A stretch of 29,808 nucleotides of DNA. Origin: CAYFIW01 sp964343265. Lineage in GTDB: Bacteria > Chloroflexota > Dehalococcoidia > Lucifugimonadales > UBA826. This document shows positions 16,718 to 24,397 of the stretch, piece by piece (the first letter of the stretch is position 1; each line of letters opens with the position of its first letter). The notes under the pieces were generated by a model, which ran no database searches, had not been told where the DNA came from, and worked only from the letters and a program-made list of their open reading frames with translations. The stretch is taken from contig CAYFIW010000020.1 of NCBI GenBank assembly GCA_964343265.1, positions 1 to 29,808 of the forward strand. Direction: 5' to 3'. Both the position numbers and the translations under genes were made by a program.

Positions 16718-16806
16718 CGGAGAGAGTGGGATTCGAACCCACGATGAGATAAAAGTCCCATACTGGTTTTCGAGACCAGCGCCTTAAACCGCTCGGCCAT
16801 CTCTCC
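16718..16806 (-). tRNA. tRNA-Ser (anticodon CGA), no encoded CCA
   Basis: The minus strand folds as a class II tRNA. The acceptor GGAGAGA pairs with TCTCTCC. The anticodon stem CTGGT/ACCAG has the loop CTCGAAA with anticodon CGA, reading UCG. A long variable arm and the perfect T arm GTGGG-TTCGAAT-CCCAC are present. Discriminator G is followed by TGT, so CCA must be added after transcription, unlike its neighbour. It is 42 bases upstream of tRNA-Ser(GGA). Confidence 0.96.
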
Positions 16807-16822
16807 AAAATGGCGGGGTAAA

Positions 16823-16828
16823 ATTATA
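16823..16828 (-). promoter_or_regulatory. -10 element of a probable tRNA-Ser/topA promoter
   Basis: A perfect TATAAT preceded by TG lies on the minus strand, 17 bases before tRNA-Ser(CGA). No matching -35 is seen at 16-18 bases. It may act as a TG-assisted -10 promoter. It could serve both tRNAs and topA. Confidence 0.4.
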
Positions 16829-16896
16829 CAGCAGGTTTTAAAAAGAGCTATAGTTGCCTGAGTAGACAGACATGTCAGGTAGACAACCCACATTCC

Positions 16897-16913
16897 GTCC
16901 GGTACTACCGGAC
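16897..16913 (-). terminator. Strong GC-rich hairpin after the Tat-signal gene
   Basis: GTCCGGT-AGT-ACCGGAC is a perfect 7-bp stem with a 3-base loop, 17 bases past the stop of the small Tat gene. No T-run follows on the minus strand, so it is a terminator-like or 3'-end-protecting hairpin, not a canonical intrinsic terminator. Confidence 0.4.
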
Positions 16914-16929
16914 TTATAATGGCAATTTT

Positions 16930-17121
16930 CTAGGAGACATCTTGATCCCTAGGTGTGAAAATAGAACCTTTTTTGAATCTAGGAAGGCGTCTATTAGACG
17001 AGGAAGAAAGTATCCTACTACCAAAAATGCCAATTGCGAAAGCTCCCAGCATTCCTATTGGAACCCCTTTTAAAAAAGTCCTTCGTGAAATTCCCTTTTT
17101 TCTAATCTCGCTATTATCCAT
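16930..17121 (-). CDS. Small twin-arginine-signal protein of unknown role
   Basis: 63 residues. The N-terminus carries a twin-arginine motif, SRRTFLKG at 12-19, followed by a hydrophobic stretch (about 20-34: VPIGMLGAFAIGIFG). The remaining 28 residues are basic and polar, ending FKKGSIFTPRDQDVS. It could be inserted by the Tat system as a membrane-anchored small protein with a short outward tail. No cofactor motif is present, so it is not itself a redox subunit, though small Tat proteins can accompany such complexes. The ATG has GAGGA upstream and a good promoter about 80 bases upstream. Its neighbours (clpC upstream and the tRNAs downstream) give no functional clue. Confidence 0.7.
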   Translation of the reverse strand: MDNSEIRKKGISRRTFLKGVPIGMLGAFAIGIFGSRILSSSSNRRLPRFKKGSIFTPRDQDVS

Positions 17122-17203
17122 AAGGTATTGTCCTCAGTGACCAAAATCAGTTGCTCTGAGTGTCTGATAATTTCCCTCAGGCATTGTCCATTGTTATCCG
17201 TTA

Positions 17204-17232
17204 ATTATAAGACTGACAACTCTCTATGTTCA
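17204..17232 (-). promoter_or_regulatory. Promoter of the Tat-signal gene
   Basis: On the minus strand there is TGAACA (17232-17227, four of six), a 17-base spacer and a perfect TATAAT (17209-17204), about 80 bases before the ATG at 17121. Confidence 0.5.
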
Positions 17233-17351
17233 AGAAGGATAACTCAAGCCGATTAATCCATTGCACTATCCATAAAAAAGGATGTGCAATTATAATCTCC
17301 TTCACAATTCTACCAATCCAATTTGACAGCTTAAAGATAAATATCATCCAA

Positions 17352-17370
17352 TTCCAATATGAAATTGGAA
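17352..17370 (-). terminator. Hairpin just downstream of clpC
   Basis: TTCCAAT and ATTGGAA form a perfect 7-bp inverted repeat with a 5-base loop, 11 bases past the clpC stop at 17382. The T-run expected of an intrinsic terminator is absent, so the role is uncertain. Confidence 0.35.
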
Positions 17371-17381
17371 CCAGAAGATTT

Positions 17382-19829
17382 CTAATTCCTGGCTAATACC
17401 TCAAAATCCAATCCATCCTCTCCGAGCGTAATGCTCACCTCATCTCCACTTCCAAATTCCCCTCTGAGTATTTTGGTCGAAATCGGATTCTCTAATGTTC
17501 TCTGTATAGTTCTCCTCAAAGGCCTAGCCCCAAAAGAGGGATCAAAACCTTCTTTAGCCAGCCACTCACGCGCCTCATCATTGACCACCAATTGGATATT
17601 ATGCACGTCAACACGATCCCTAACTTCAGCAAGCATTATGTCAACTATCTGAAGAAGGTTTTCCTGATCAATAGTATCGAAAACAACAATTTCATCAACC
17701 CTGTTTAAAAATTCTGGTCTAAATGATTTCTTGAGAGAATCGTTTAGTGACGCCCGAAGCCTTTCGCCCGTATCTTTTTCTTTTACATCACGTATAAACC
17801 CGATTGCATCTTGCTTTGCTTCGTCTATTCCTATATTGCTGGTCATGATAACTATCGTGTTAGTGAAATCTACTGTACGTCCAGAGCTATCGGTTAGGCG
17901 TCCATCATCAAGAAGTTGCAAAAGCAAATTGAAGACATCAGGATGAGCTTTTTCTATCTCATCAAAAAGTACAACTCTAAAAGGACGTCGACGTACCGCT
18001 TCAGTCAACTGGCCACCTTCTTCAAAGCCAACATATCCAGGAGGAGCACCTATAAGTCTAGAGACAGAATGTGCCTCCATATACTCCGACATATCTATTC
18101 GCACCATGTTTTCTTCATCGTCAAACAAATACCATGCCAGTGACCTCGCCAATTCTGTCTTACCAACACCAGTAGGTCCCAAGAAAATGAAACTTCCGAC
18201 TGGTCTATCAGGGTCTGCAAGACCAGATCGAGTCCTCCTAACAGCATCGGAAACAGCTTGCACCGCAAGATCTTGACCCACTACCCTCTCATGAATCCTA
18301 TCCTCCATATTTACGAGTTTTTCAGCCTCTGTTTCCAGCAGCCTGGAGACAGGTATGCCCGTCCAAGAAGCGACGAGAGAAGCGATACTTTCTTCGTCCA
18401 CAATCGGTCCTTCATTAGATGAATTCGAAAAAAATCTATCTTCCAATATGGATTTTTCCTCATAGAAATCGTGTTCTAATTTCAACCTCTCCGCTTTTAG
18501 TTCAGCCGCACGTTCAAATTCAGACCTCTCTGATGCAGCGATTTCCTCGATCTCTAAATGACGGACAGTATTTTCTTTCTCTCTTAGAGTTTTTGGATGA
18601 AGTTGGGAATCAATACGAATTTTGCTTGCAGCCTCATCGATAAGATCCACAGCCTTGTCAGGTAGGAGCCTGCCAGAAATATATCTTTGACTAAGAAGAA
18701 CCGCTGCCTTCAAAGCATCATCACTAATCTTAAGTTTGTGATGAGCCTCATACTTAGGTCTTAGGGCCCCTAGCATCTCGACGCTAGTATCGAGATCAGG
18801 TTCTTCAACAAGTATGGGTTGAAATCTTCTTTCCAACGCCGCATCTGATTCTATATATTTTCTGTATTCATCTTCAGTAGTTGCTCCCAAACATTGTAAC
18901 TCCCCCCTAGCAAGGGCGGGTTTCATCATGTTGCTGGCATCAACACTGCCTTCGGCCGCTCCAGCCCCGACCACAGTATGTATCTCGTCAATAAATAAGA
19001 TGATGTTTCCTGCCGATTGTCTTACCTCATCCATAACCGCATTTAGCCGTTCTTCAAACTCACCTCTAAACTTTGATCCCGATACAAGAGAACCTACATC
19101 CAGCGATAATACTTTTTTATTGAGTAATTCATCTGGCACATCCTCCGAAACTATCCTCTGGGCCAATCCTTCTGCTATTGCGGTCTTTCCAACACCTGCA
19201 CCACCTATTAAAACTGGATTATTTTTGGTTCGGCGTATAAGGGTCTGCATAACTCGCGATACCTCTAAGTCTCTTCCCACTATTGGGTCCAACCTACCTG
19301 CAGTCGCTAAATCTGTAAGATCTGCAGCGTATTTCTCGAGGGATCTGTACTTACTTTCTGCTCTCTGGTCTACGATGCGATGTCCGCCTCTAATCTTTTG
19401 CAAGGCCTGGTAAACCGCCTCCGTCGTGACTCCAAACTCCGATAGAACCTCAGAAACTTCACCCCCTTCCTCTTGGGTTAATGAAACCAGTAGATGTTCA
19501 GATGCAATGAATTCGTCGTTAAGTCTTTTAGCTTCAGAATCGGCTCTCAGAAAAAGTTCTCCAAGACGCGGAGTTTGATAAATCTGACTTTCAACACCTT
19601 CTGTTTTGACAGAGTCTTCTAAAAGACTATGAAGACGTGCGTGCAAAATTTCTATATTAACCCCTAGATCATTTAGAATTTCAGCCGGAATGCCCTTCTC
19701 TTGCTCCACGAGCGCCATAAGCACATGCTCACAATCCCATTGATTGTGCCTATACCTATTTAATATCTGTTGCGAATTAGCAACAGCTTCCTGTGCTTGT
19801 TCTGTAAAACGTTCAGGCCCAAGTAACAT
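17382..19829 (-). CDS. clpC: ATP-dependent Clp protease ATPase subunit ClpC
   Basis: 815-residue Hsp100 unfoldase that feeds proteins to ClpP. The N-terminal Clp repeat domain covers about 1-145. NBD1 has the P-loop GGAGVGKT (209-216) and Walker B IILFIDE (276-282). The middle domain is short, with a UVR-like segment at about 435-450 (RSEFERAAELKAERLK). NBD2 has the P-loop GPTGVGKT (551-558) and VVLFDEIEKAH. The short middle domain and the IGF tripeptide at 676-678, in the position of the ClpP-docking loop, favour ClpC over the disaggregase ClpB. No clpP is in the window. The ATG has GAGGT 8 bases upstream. A perfect CIRCE half-site lies about 80 bases upstream. Confidence 0.93.
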   Translation of the reverse strand: MLLGPERFTEQAQEAVANSQQILNRYRHNQWDCEHVLMALVEQEKGIPAEILNDLGVNIEILHARLHSLLEDSVKTEGVESQIYQTPRLGELFLRADSEAKRLNDEFIASEHLLVSLTQEEGGEVSEVLSEFGVTTEAVYQALQKIRGGHRIVDQRAESKYRSLEKYAADLTDLATAGRLDPIVGRDLEVSRVMQTLIRRTKNNPVLIGGAGVGKTAIAEGLAQRIVSEDVPDELLNKKVLSLDVGSLVSGSKFRGEFEERLNAVMDEVRQSAGNIILFIDEIHTVVGAGAAEGSVDASNMMKPALARGELQCLGATTEDEYRKYIESDAALERRFQPILVEEPDLDTSVEMLGALRPKYEAHHKLKISDDALKAAVLLSQRYISGRLLPDKAVDLIDEAASKIRIDSQLHPKTLREKENTVRHLEIEEIAASERSEFERAAELKAERLKLEHDFYEEKSILEDRFFSNSSNEGPIVDEESIASLVASWTGIPVSRLLETEAEKLVNMEDRIHERVVGQDLAVQAVSDAVRRTRSGLADPDRPVGSFIFLGPTGVGKTELARSLAWYLFDDEENMVRIDMSEYMEAHSVSRLIGAPPGYVGFEEGGQLTEAVRRRPFRVVLFDEIEKAHPDVFNLLLQLLDDGRLTDSSGRTVDFTNTIVIMTSNIGIDEAKQDAIGFIRDVKEKDTGERLRASLNDSLKKSFRPEFLNRVDEIVVFDTIDQENLLQIVDIMLAEVRDRVDVHNIQLVVNDEAREWLAKEGFDPSFGARPLRRTIQRTLENPISTKILRGEFGSGDEVSITLGEDGLDFEVLARN

Positions 19830-19906
19830 GTGAATTACCTCTAATACGATTTCCTAAAGATTTAATACTGTTGACTCTTGTTTATTTATAGAAAATGTTC
19901 CTAAAA

Positions 19907-19915
19907 TTAGCACTC
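19907..19915. promoter_or_regulatory. Isolated CIRCE-like half-site upstream of clpC
   Basis: TTAGCACTC matches one arm of the HrcA operator CIRCE (TTAGCACTC-N9-GAGTGCTAA) exactly. The second arm is absent at the expected distance. It lies 78 bases before the clpC ATG and about 17 bases upstream of a TATAAA (19890-19885, minus) that could be the clpC -10. Confidence 0.3.
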
Positions 19916-19989
19916 ATGTATAAAAAAACCACTATAAATCCGAGCAGACTGATTTAAATACATCATCTGAGAACCATTATATCAATAAG

Positions 19990-20005
19990 GTTGATACGCA
20001 TCAAC
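19990..20005. promoter_or_regulatory. Palindrome upstream of the PHP gene
   Basis: GTTGAT-ACGC-ATCAAC is a perfect 6-bp inverted repeat with a central CG, 31 bases before the ATG of the PHP gene. The form resembles operators of LacI/GntR-type regulators, but no such regulator gene is in the window. Confidence 0.35.
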
Positions 20006-20036
20006 TCAACCTCTTCTAGGGAACATAAAGATAATC

Positions 20037-20693
20037 ATGCTAATAGACATACACACTCACACTTATCCTATGTCTGACGATAGCCTGCTAACCCCTGAAA
20101 AACTTATTTCGGAAGCAAAGAGAATAGGATTGGACGGTGTTTGCATAACTGATCATGATAGATTTTGGGATCCCGCCGACATAATAAAACTAGGAAAAGA
20201 CAATGACTTTCTCACTATACCTGGATGTGAAGTCACTACAGAGGAAGGGCATGTACTTGTTTACGGACTAAGGGAATATATTTTTGGAATGCACAAGTCT
20301 GATTTCGTCAGGGATTTAGTCAATGAGTCAGGAGGTGCCATGGTTGTAGCTCATCCATACAGAAGGGTGTATCGTGAAAACGCACCCCAAGACCCTGATT
20401 CTTACAACGAAATGGTGGAACGGGCACTAAGGAATCCGGTGTTCGGACTGGTAGAAGCCGTTGAAATAAAAAATGGTCGAGGTACAAAAAAAGAAAATCT
20501 TTTTGCTGAAAAAATAGCTGAAAGATTATCAATGCCCACCACTGGGGCTAGCGATGCGCACAAAATATCTGACATCGGCACATACGCCACCAATTTTTTT
20601 GATACCGTGACCGACCTAGATAGCTTCATCCTCGCTATAAAATCAGGCCGCTTCAATGGAACCACTTTCAGAAGGCCCTCATCTCAAGTTTAA
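20037..20693 (+). CDS. PHP-domain metal-dependent phosphoesterase
   Basis: 218 residues comprising a single PHP domain. The metal-binding motifs are in order: HTH (6-8), ITDHD (Asp39, His40), Glu65 in PGCEVTTEEGH, His72, VVAHPYRR (His106), and GASDAHK near 172-178. Stand-alone PHP proteins of this size hydrolyse phosphate esters such as histidinol phosphate, nucleotides or RNA ends, so the substrate cannot be fixed. No polymerase or helical domain is attached. It is convergent with holA, with only four bases between the stops. The start has no strong Shine-Dalgarno, but the HTH metal motif near the N-terminus supports this ATG. Confidence 0.85.
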   Translation: MLIDIHTHTYPMSDDSLLTPEKLISEAKRIGLDGVCITDHDRFWDPADIIKLGKDNDFLTIPGCEVTTEEGHVLVYGLREYIFGMHKSDFVRDLVNESGGAMVVAHPYRRVYRENAPQDPDSYNEMVERALRNPVFGLVEAVEIKNGRGTKKENLFAEKIAERLSMPTTGASDAHKISDIGTYATNFFDTVTDLDSFILAIKSGRFNGTTFRRPSSQV

Positions 20694-20697
20694 TATG

Positions 20698-21663
20698 TCA
20701 CTTCCCAGATAATTCAGTTATCAAAAAATCAAGAGCCAAATGTTCCAACAAGATGCCGTCTCTGACTTTTAAATCCATACTTAGAATTAGGTCGTGCATG
20801 AGTCTCAGTCTATCCATAGATATATTTTTTTCCATATCCAAAGTCTTGGTGAGAGGATATCCGGATAGAGATAATCTTTTGCCAAATTCTGAGACTGGTA
20901 TATCTCTTGATTTTAGATCCTTTAGGATCAGTAGAAATCTAACTTGACGCTCAATCATCCGAGTGATCATAGATGGAGAAGACCCTGATTCCAATAACTG
21001 GGACGCCACTATAATAGCGTCTTTTGATCGTCCTTCAATAACAAAATCAACAACCTTAAAAACACTTTGTTCCCTGACCTGGGCAACCATGTCTCTTACG
21101 CTTTCAATGGTTATAACTCCGAAATCGTTGTACAGGTGAAGCTTCTTCAACTCAGAATCTATTAATCTCAGATCCGGTCCCACCACATCTGCGAGATACC
21201 TTGCAGCATCAAAATTGATTGACATACCTTCCGTGCTAGCTCTACCAAGTATCCACTGGGTTAGTTCCCTAGATTTTAGAAGCGGATGATATTCAACATT
21301 GCCGATTTTCTTTAAAAATCTGAGCATCGGATTTCTATTATTAAGGTCTTTTTCTACAAACAAGAGTTGAGTAGTAGTTGAAATAGACTCTAAGTCGTCT
21401 ATGATTCCTTTCCAATCGCCTAGACTGTCCGCTCCACTATACCTATCAAATTTCTTCAGAAAATCCTTAACTATTACTAGTCTAGTATTAGCCATAAACG
21501 GAACTACAGAAATAGCATTCACTAACTCAGGTCTAGTGAGATCCATCCCCTCATATGTCATGGTGTTGAATTCGCGCATCTCTTCGGGGTGAATTTGATC
21601 GCGCATGGCGATAACTTTTTCCGATATTGTGAATTCATCTTTCCCGTAAAGTAGTCTAATCAA
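20698..21663 (-). CDS. holA: DNA polymerase III delta subunit
   Basis: 321-residue clamp-loader subunit that opens the sliding clamp on DNA. It has the family plan: an AAA+-like N-terminal half starting IRLLYGKDEFTISEKV, the VPFMANTRLVIVKDF segment (about 54-68), LLFVEKDLNNRNPMLRFLKK, and a helical C-terminal collar with VFKVVDFVIEGRSKDAI. As usual for delta, no functional P-loop is present. The start is TTG at 21663; no in-frame ATG is near. It points away from the DUF1232 gene and has no partner subunit next to it. Confidence 0.92.
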   Translation of the reverse strand: MIRLLYGKDEFTISEKVIAMRDQIHPEEMREFNTMTYEGMDLTRPELVNAISVVPFMANTRLVIVKDFLKKFDRYSGADSLGDWKGIIDDLESISTTTQLLFVEKDLNNRNPMLRFLKKIGNVEYHPLLKSRELTQWILGRASTEGMSINFDAARYLADVVGPDLRLIDSELKKLHLYNDFGVITIESVRDMVAQVREQSVFKVVDFVIEGRSKDAIIVASQLLESGSSPSMITRMIERQVRFLLILKDLKSRDIPVSEFGKRLSLSGYPLTKTLDMEKNISMDRLRLMHDLILSMDLKVRDGILLEHLALDFLITELSGK

Positions 21664-21750
21664 TTCTCTCAGTGTCCATATTTACCCAAGTGAATAAAAC
21701 ATCTATTCTCATACTATCTAAAACCGTATGTTGTGGCTCATAATAACCAT

Positions 21751-21779
21751 TTAATGTACTAAGTCGAAACAACTATAAT
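21751..21779 (+). promoter_or_regulatory. Promoter of the DUF1232 gene
   Basis: TTAATG (21751-21756, weak -35), a 17-base spacer and a perfect TATAAT (21774-21779), 35 bases before the ATG at 21815. Confidence 0.45.
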
Positions 21780-21814
21780 CAATAGAGCTAAAAGATTTCA
21801 AAATCGGTCATAGA

Positions 21815-22132
21815 ATGAGAACTATCTTTCCATTAATCCTGAGGTTGTTACTCGATAAACGGGTACCTCTGAAACTAAAAGCTATACCTCTTATAGCAAT
21901 TTTGTATGTCCTTCTTCCATTCGATTTTTTACCAGACCTGATACCATTCATAGGATGGATAGACGACGCAGCTGTTGTGGTCATATCAATCCTAACTTTT
22001 TTGCTTTATGCGTCGTCTGCCAAACTTTCAGAAAATGGAAAAGAAGGGGACGAACAAACTAAAAGAGATTCTCGAAAAGGAAAGATAGTAAACGGAGAAT
22101 ACCGATTAATCGATGACGAAGATAATCCTTAA
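21815..22132 (+). CDS. DUF1232 (YkvA-like) small membrane protein
   Basis: 105 residues. The DUF1232 signature is clear: KAIPLIAILYVLLPFDFLPDLIPFIGWIDDAAVV within residues 22-56, containing the PFDFLPD and GWIDDA motifs. Two hydrophobic segments (about 24-46 and 50-67) suggest a membrane hairpin. The tail from about residue 72 is charged (KEGDEQTKRDSRKGK) and presumably cytoplasmic. The function of the family is unknown. It precedes rplI by 144 bases that hold two palindromes and a separate promoter candidate, so co-transcription with rplI is uncertain. Confidence 0.85.
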   Translation: MRTIFPLILRLLLDKRVPLKLKAIPLIAILYVLLPFDFLPDLIPFIGWIDDAAVVVISILTFLLYASSAKLSENGKEGDEQTKRDSRKGKIVNGEYRLIDDEDNP

Positions 22133-22151
22133 ACCGATCTTTTGTACGGGA

Positions 22152-22168
22152 ATTTCATCTGATGAAAT
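22152..22168. repeat. Palindrome A upstream of rplI
   Basis: ATTTCAT-CTG-ATGAAAT is a perfect 7-bp inverted repeat. It directly abuts palindrome B. It may be an operator or a weak 3' hairpin of the DUF1232 gene; no T-run follows. Confidence 0.5.
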
Positions 22169-22184
22169 ATTGATAACTATCAAT
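22169..22184. repeat. Palindrome B upstream of rplI
   Basis: ATTGATA-AC-TATCAAT is a perfect 7-bp inverted repeat with a 2-base centre. It begins at the base after palindrome A ends. It lies just upstream of the rplI promoter candidate, where a repressor or activator could act. Confidence 0.5.
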
Positions 22185-22190
22185 GAATTC

Positions 22191-22218
22191 GTTACACAAG
22201 ACAGGTACATGTTAAAAT
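22191..22218 (+). promoter_or_regulatory. Candidate promoter of the rplI-dnaB operon
   Basis: GTTACA (22191-22196), a 16-base spacer and TAAAAT (22213-22218, five of six), about 60 bases before the rplI ATG. Moderate match only. Confidence 0.35.
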
Positions 22219-22276
22219 GGTTGTTCGAGTTTTTACGAAAAGCAAGTTAAATCCATGAAAGTAGTCGAGGAAAAGG

Positions 22277-22918
22277 ATGAGAGTTGTATTCTTGGAAGAT
22301 GTTGAGGGTGTTGCAAGAGGCGGGGAAGTAAAAGAGGTAAAGAACGGATTTGCAAGAAATTATTTAATTCCTCAAAACCTAGCGGCACCGGCAACGCACA
22401 ACAACCTACAGAGAATTAAAAAATTAAGTAGCCAGGCAAGCATTACCCGAGTACAAAGGCTTGAGGACATGCAAGAACTGGCCACAGCCTTAGAAGGCAC
22501 TCAAGTCAATATCGAGATGAGGGCCGGCGTAAACAACCGTCTTTATGGATCTGTCACAGGCACTATGGTAGCTGATGCTGTCGTAGAGGAAACTGGCAGA
22601 GAAATCGAAAGAAGGCTTGTACAACTAGATGACCCGATACGAGAAGTAGGAGAATACGACGTTCCTATTCGACTTCATTCAGACGTTTCGGCTTCCATAA
22701 AAGTTGTTGTATATGCAACTGGCACTGATCCGTTAGATAATTCAATTGAAGAGGTGGCAGAAGGTGACCAAGCTGTTGTAGACTCCACTGACACCTCAGA
22801 CGATCCAGTAAACAAAATTGGCGAAAACGAGAACGAAGATACATTAACAGAAGAAACAAATGTATCGCTTTCTGAAGAAAATTCGGAATCTGATGAGGAA
22901 GAAGAGCGAACGGAGTAG
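22277..22918 (+). CDS. rplI: Ribosomal protein L9 with acidic C-terminal extension
   Basis: Binds 23S rRNA in the large subunit. The N-terminal domain is typical (MRVVFLEDVEGVARGGEVKEVKNGFARNYLIPQNLA within 1-36), followed by the connecting helix and the C-terminal domain with the GVNNRLYGSVT segment (95-105) and VPIRLHSDVSASIKVVV. L9 usually has about 150 residues; this one has 213. The extra 63 or so are strongly acidic and Ser/Thr-rich (for example ESDEEEERTE at the end) and look disordered. GAGG lies 6 bases before the ATG. It heads the replication operon, in keeping with the common rplI-dnaB linkage in bacteria. Confidence 0.96.
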   Translation: MRVVFLEDVEGVARGGEVKEVKNGFARNYLIPQNLAAPATHNNLQRIKKLSSQASITRVQRLEDMQELATALEGTQVNIEMRAGVNNRLYGSVTGTMVADAVVEETGREIERRLVQLDDPIREVGEYDVPIRLHSDVSASIKVVVYATGTDPLDNSIEEVAEGDQAVVDSTDTSDDPVNKIGENENEDTLTEETNVSLSEENSESDEEEERTE

Positions 22919-23012
22919 TTGGCTCTCTTGCCCTTTGACGTAAAGGTTCAAACCCGAACTAGGCCACATCCAGAATCGTCAGGGGAAGTTTACCCCTAGT
23001 CTAGGAGGCCAA

Positions 23013-24389
23013 GTGAACAACGATAGAACCCCACCTCACGACGGAGAAGCTGAAAATTCAGTCATTGGGTCGCTTCTTTTAGACGGAGATTCCCTTCCAA
23101 AAGTTTCCCAATTCCTAAAGACAGAAGATTTTTATATTGAAAAAAACAGATTCTGCTATGAAGCTTGTCTAAATTTGGCTCTCCGAAACGAAGTCATCAA
23201 TCAGGTAACTGTTTCTCACGAACTTTCCATACACCAAAAGCTTGAACCAATTGGAGGATCGACGTATCTAAGTTATTTAGTAAACTCCACACCAACCCCC
23301 GCTCACATCGACTATTACGGGCAAATTGTTCATCGAACCTCAGTTATGCGACAACTGATACGTGCCGCGAGTGGAATAGCACAAATTGGATATGAAAATT
23401 CGGTTGATACCGAGTCGTCTCTTAGTCGAGCAGAAGAAGCACTTTTCAATATACGATCTGGAAGAGAATCAAGGGATTTTGAGCATATACGTGAAATACT
23501 CGACACCTACATGGAAGAGAGCCTACAAGGACCTGAGGTCAATGCACTAGCACCTGTACCATCTGGGTTCGATCTCATCGATCAACTATTAGGCGGAGGA
23601 TTACAGCGATCCGATTTAGTGATATTGGCCGCTAGACCTAGCCTTGGGAAATCTACTCTCGCATTTAACATGGCCATGGCCGCCGCTAAATCTGGGAATA
23701 ATGTTGGTATTTTCAGCCTCGAGATGAGCTCTGCACAAATAGGGAATAGGTTTATTTCTAGTGAAGCGAATGTAGACAGTCATCGCTTAAGACTTCAGCT
23801 CTACAGCGAAATAGAAGAAAGACGAATTTTTGACGCCATTGGAAGCCTATCTGACCTACAGATCTTTATAGATGATACCCCCATACAAACCATCGTGGAA
23901 ATGCGAAGCAAGGCTCGAAGACTTCAGTCTGAAAGAGGTCTTGACTTGGTGATAGTTGATTACTTGCAACTAATCAGCGGGTCTAATAATCGCACTTCAA
24001 ACAGGGTCCAAGAGATGGGTGAAATTTCAAGATCACTTAAAGGCATGGCCAGGGACCTAAACGTTCCAGTCCTGGCATGTTCTCAGCTAAGCCGAGCAAT
24101 TGAGCAAAGACCTGACCACAGACCCATGCTATCTGACTTAAGGGAAAGCGGCAGCATAGAACAAGACGCTGACGTTGTCGCATTCATCCATAGAGAAGAT
24201 AGGTACATAGACGCTGACACATGGGAAAAGAGAAACCCTACTGAGGATTATCCAGCTAACATTGCGGAACTAATAATAGCTAAGCATCGAAATGGAAAAA
24301 CCGGTGGAGTTAAACTTTATTTTCAAGACAGGTTTGTAAAATTTGAGAATTTAGCTATGTACAACGAAGAACCAGTTGGAACTTTCTAG
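23013..24389 (+). CDS. dnaB: Replicative DNA helicase DnaB
   Basis: 458-residue hexameric helicase that unwinds DNA at the replication fork. The N-terminal primase-interacting domain (about 1-150) starts TPPHDGEAENSVIGSLLLD. The RecA-type C-terminal domain has the Walker A ARPSLGKS (207-214), the FSLEMSSAQIGNR motif, Walker B LVIVDYLQLI (about 305-315) and the SQLSRAIEQR/LSDLRESGSIEQDADVV segment with its arginine finger. No intein interrupts it. The start is GTG, with AGGAGG 4 bases upstream. It is followed after eight bases by a DnaD-like gene and then a tandem loader, so the operon encodes the helicase together with its probable loading factors. Confidence 0.97.
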   Translation: MNNDRTPPHDGEAENSVIGSLLLDGDSLPKVSQFLKTEDFYIEKNRFCYEACLNLALRNEVINQVTVSHELSIHQKLEPIGGSTYLSYLVNSTPTPAHIDYYGQIVHRTSVMRQLIRAASGIAQIGYENSVDTESSLSRAEEALFNIRSGRESRDFEHIREILDTYMEESLQGPEVNALAPVPSGFDLIDQLLGGGLQRSDLVILAARPSLGKSTLAFNMAMAAAKSGNNVGIFSLEMSSAQIGNRFISSEANVDSHRLRLQLYSEIEERRIFDAIGSLSDLQIFIDDTPIQTIVEMRSKARRLQSERGLDLVIVDYLQLISGSNNRTSNRVQEMGEISRSLKGMARDLNVPVLACSQLSRAIEQRPDHRPMLSDLRESGSIEQDADVVAFIHREDRYIDADTWEKRNPTEDYPANIAELIIAKHRNGKTGGVKLYFQDRFVKFENLAMYNEEPVGTF

Positions 24390-24397
24390 GTATTTTT

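Noticed and set aside
16696..16893. 65-codon minus-strand frame over tRNA-Ser(CGA)
   Set aside because: It reads through a complete class II tRNA, so it is not a protein gene.
22981..22997. AGGGG/CCCCT hairpin just before the dnaB ribosome site
   Set aside because: Only 5 bp with a 7-base loop and no further pairing. Too weak to call as a regulatory site or terminator.
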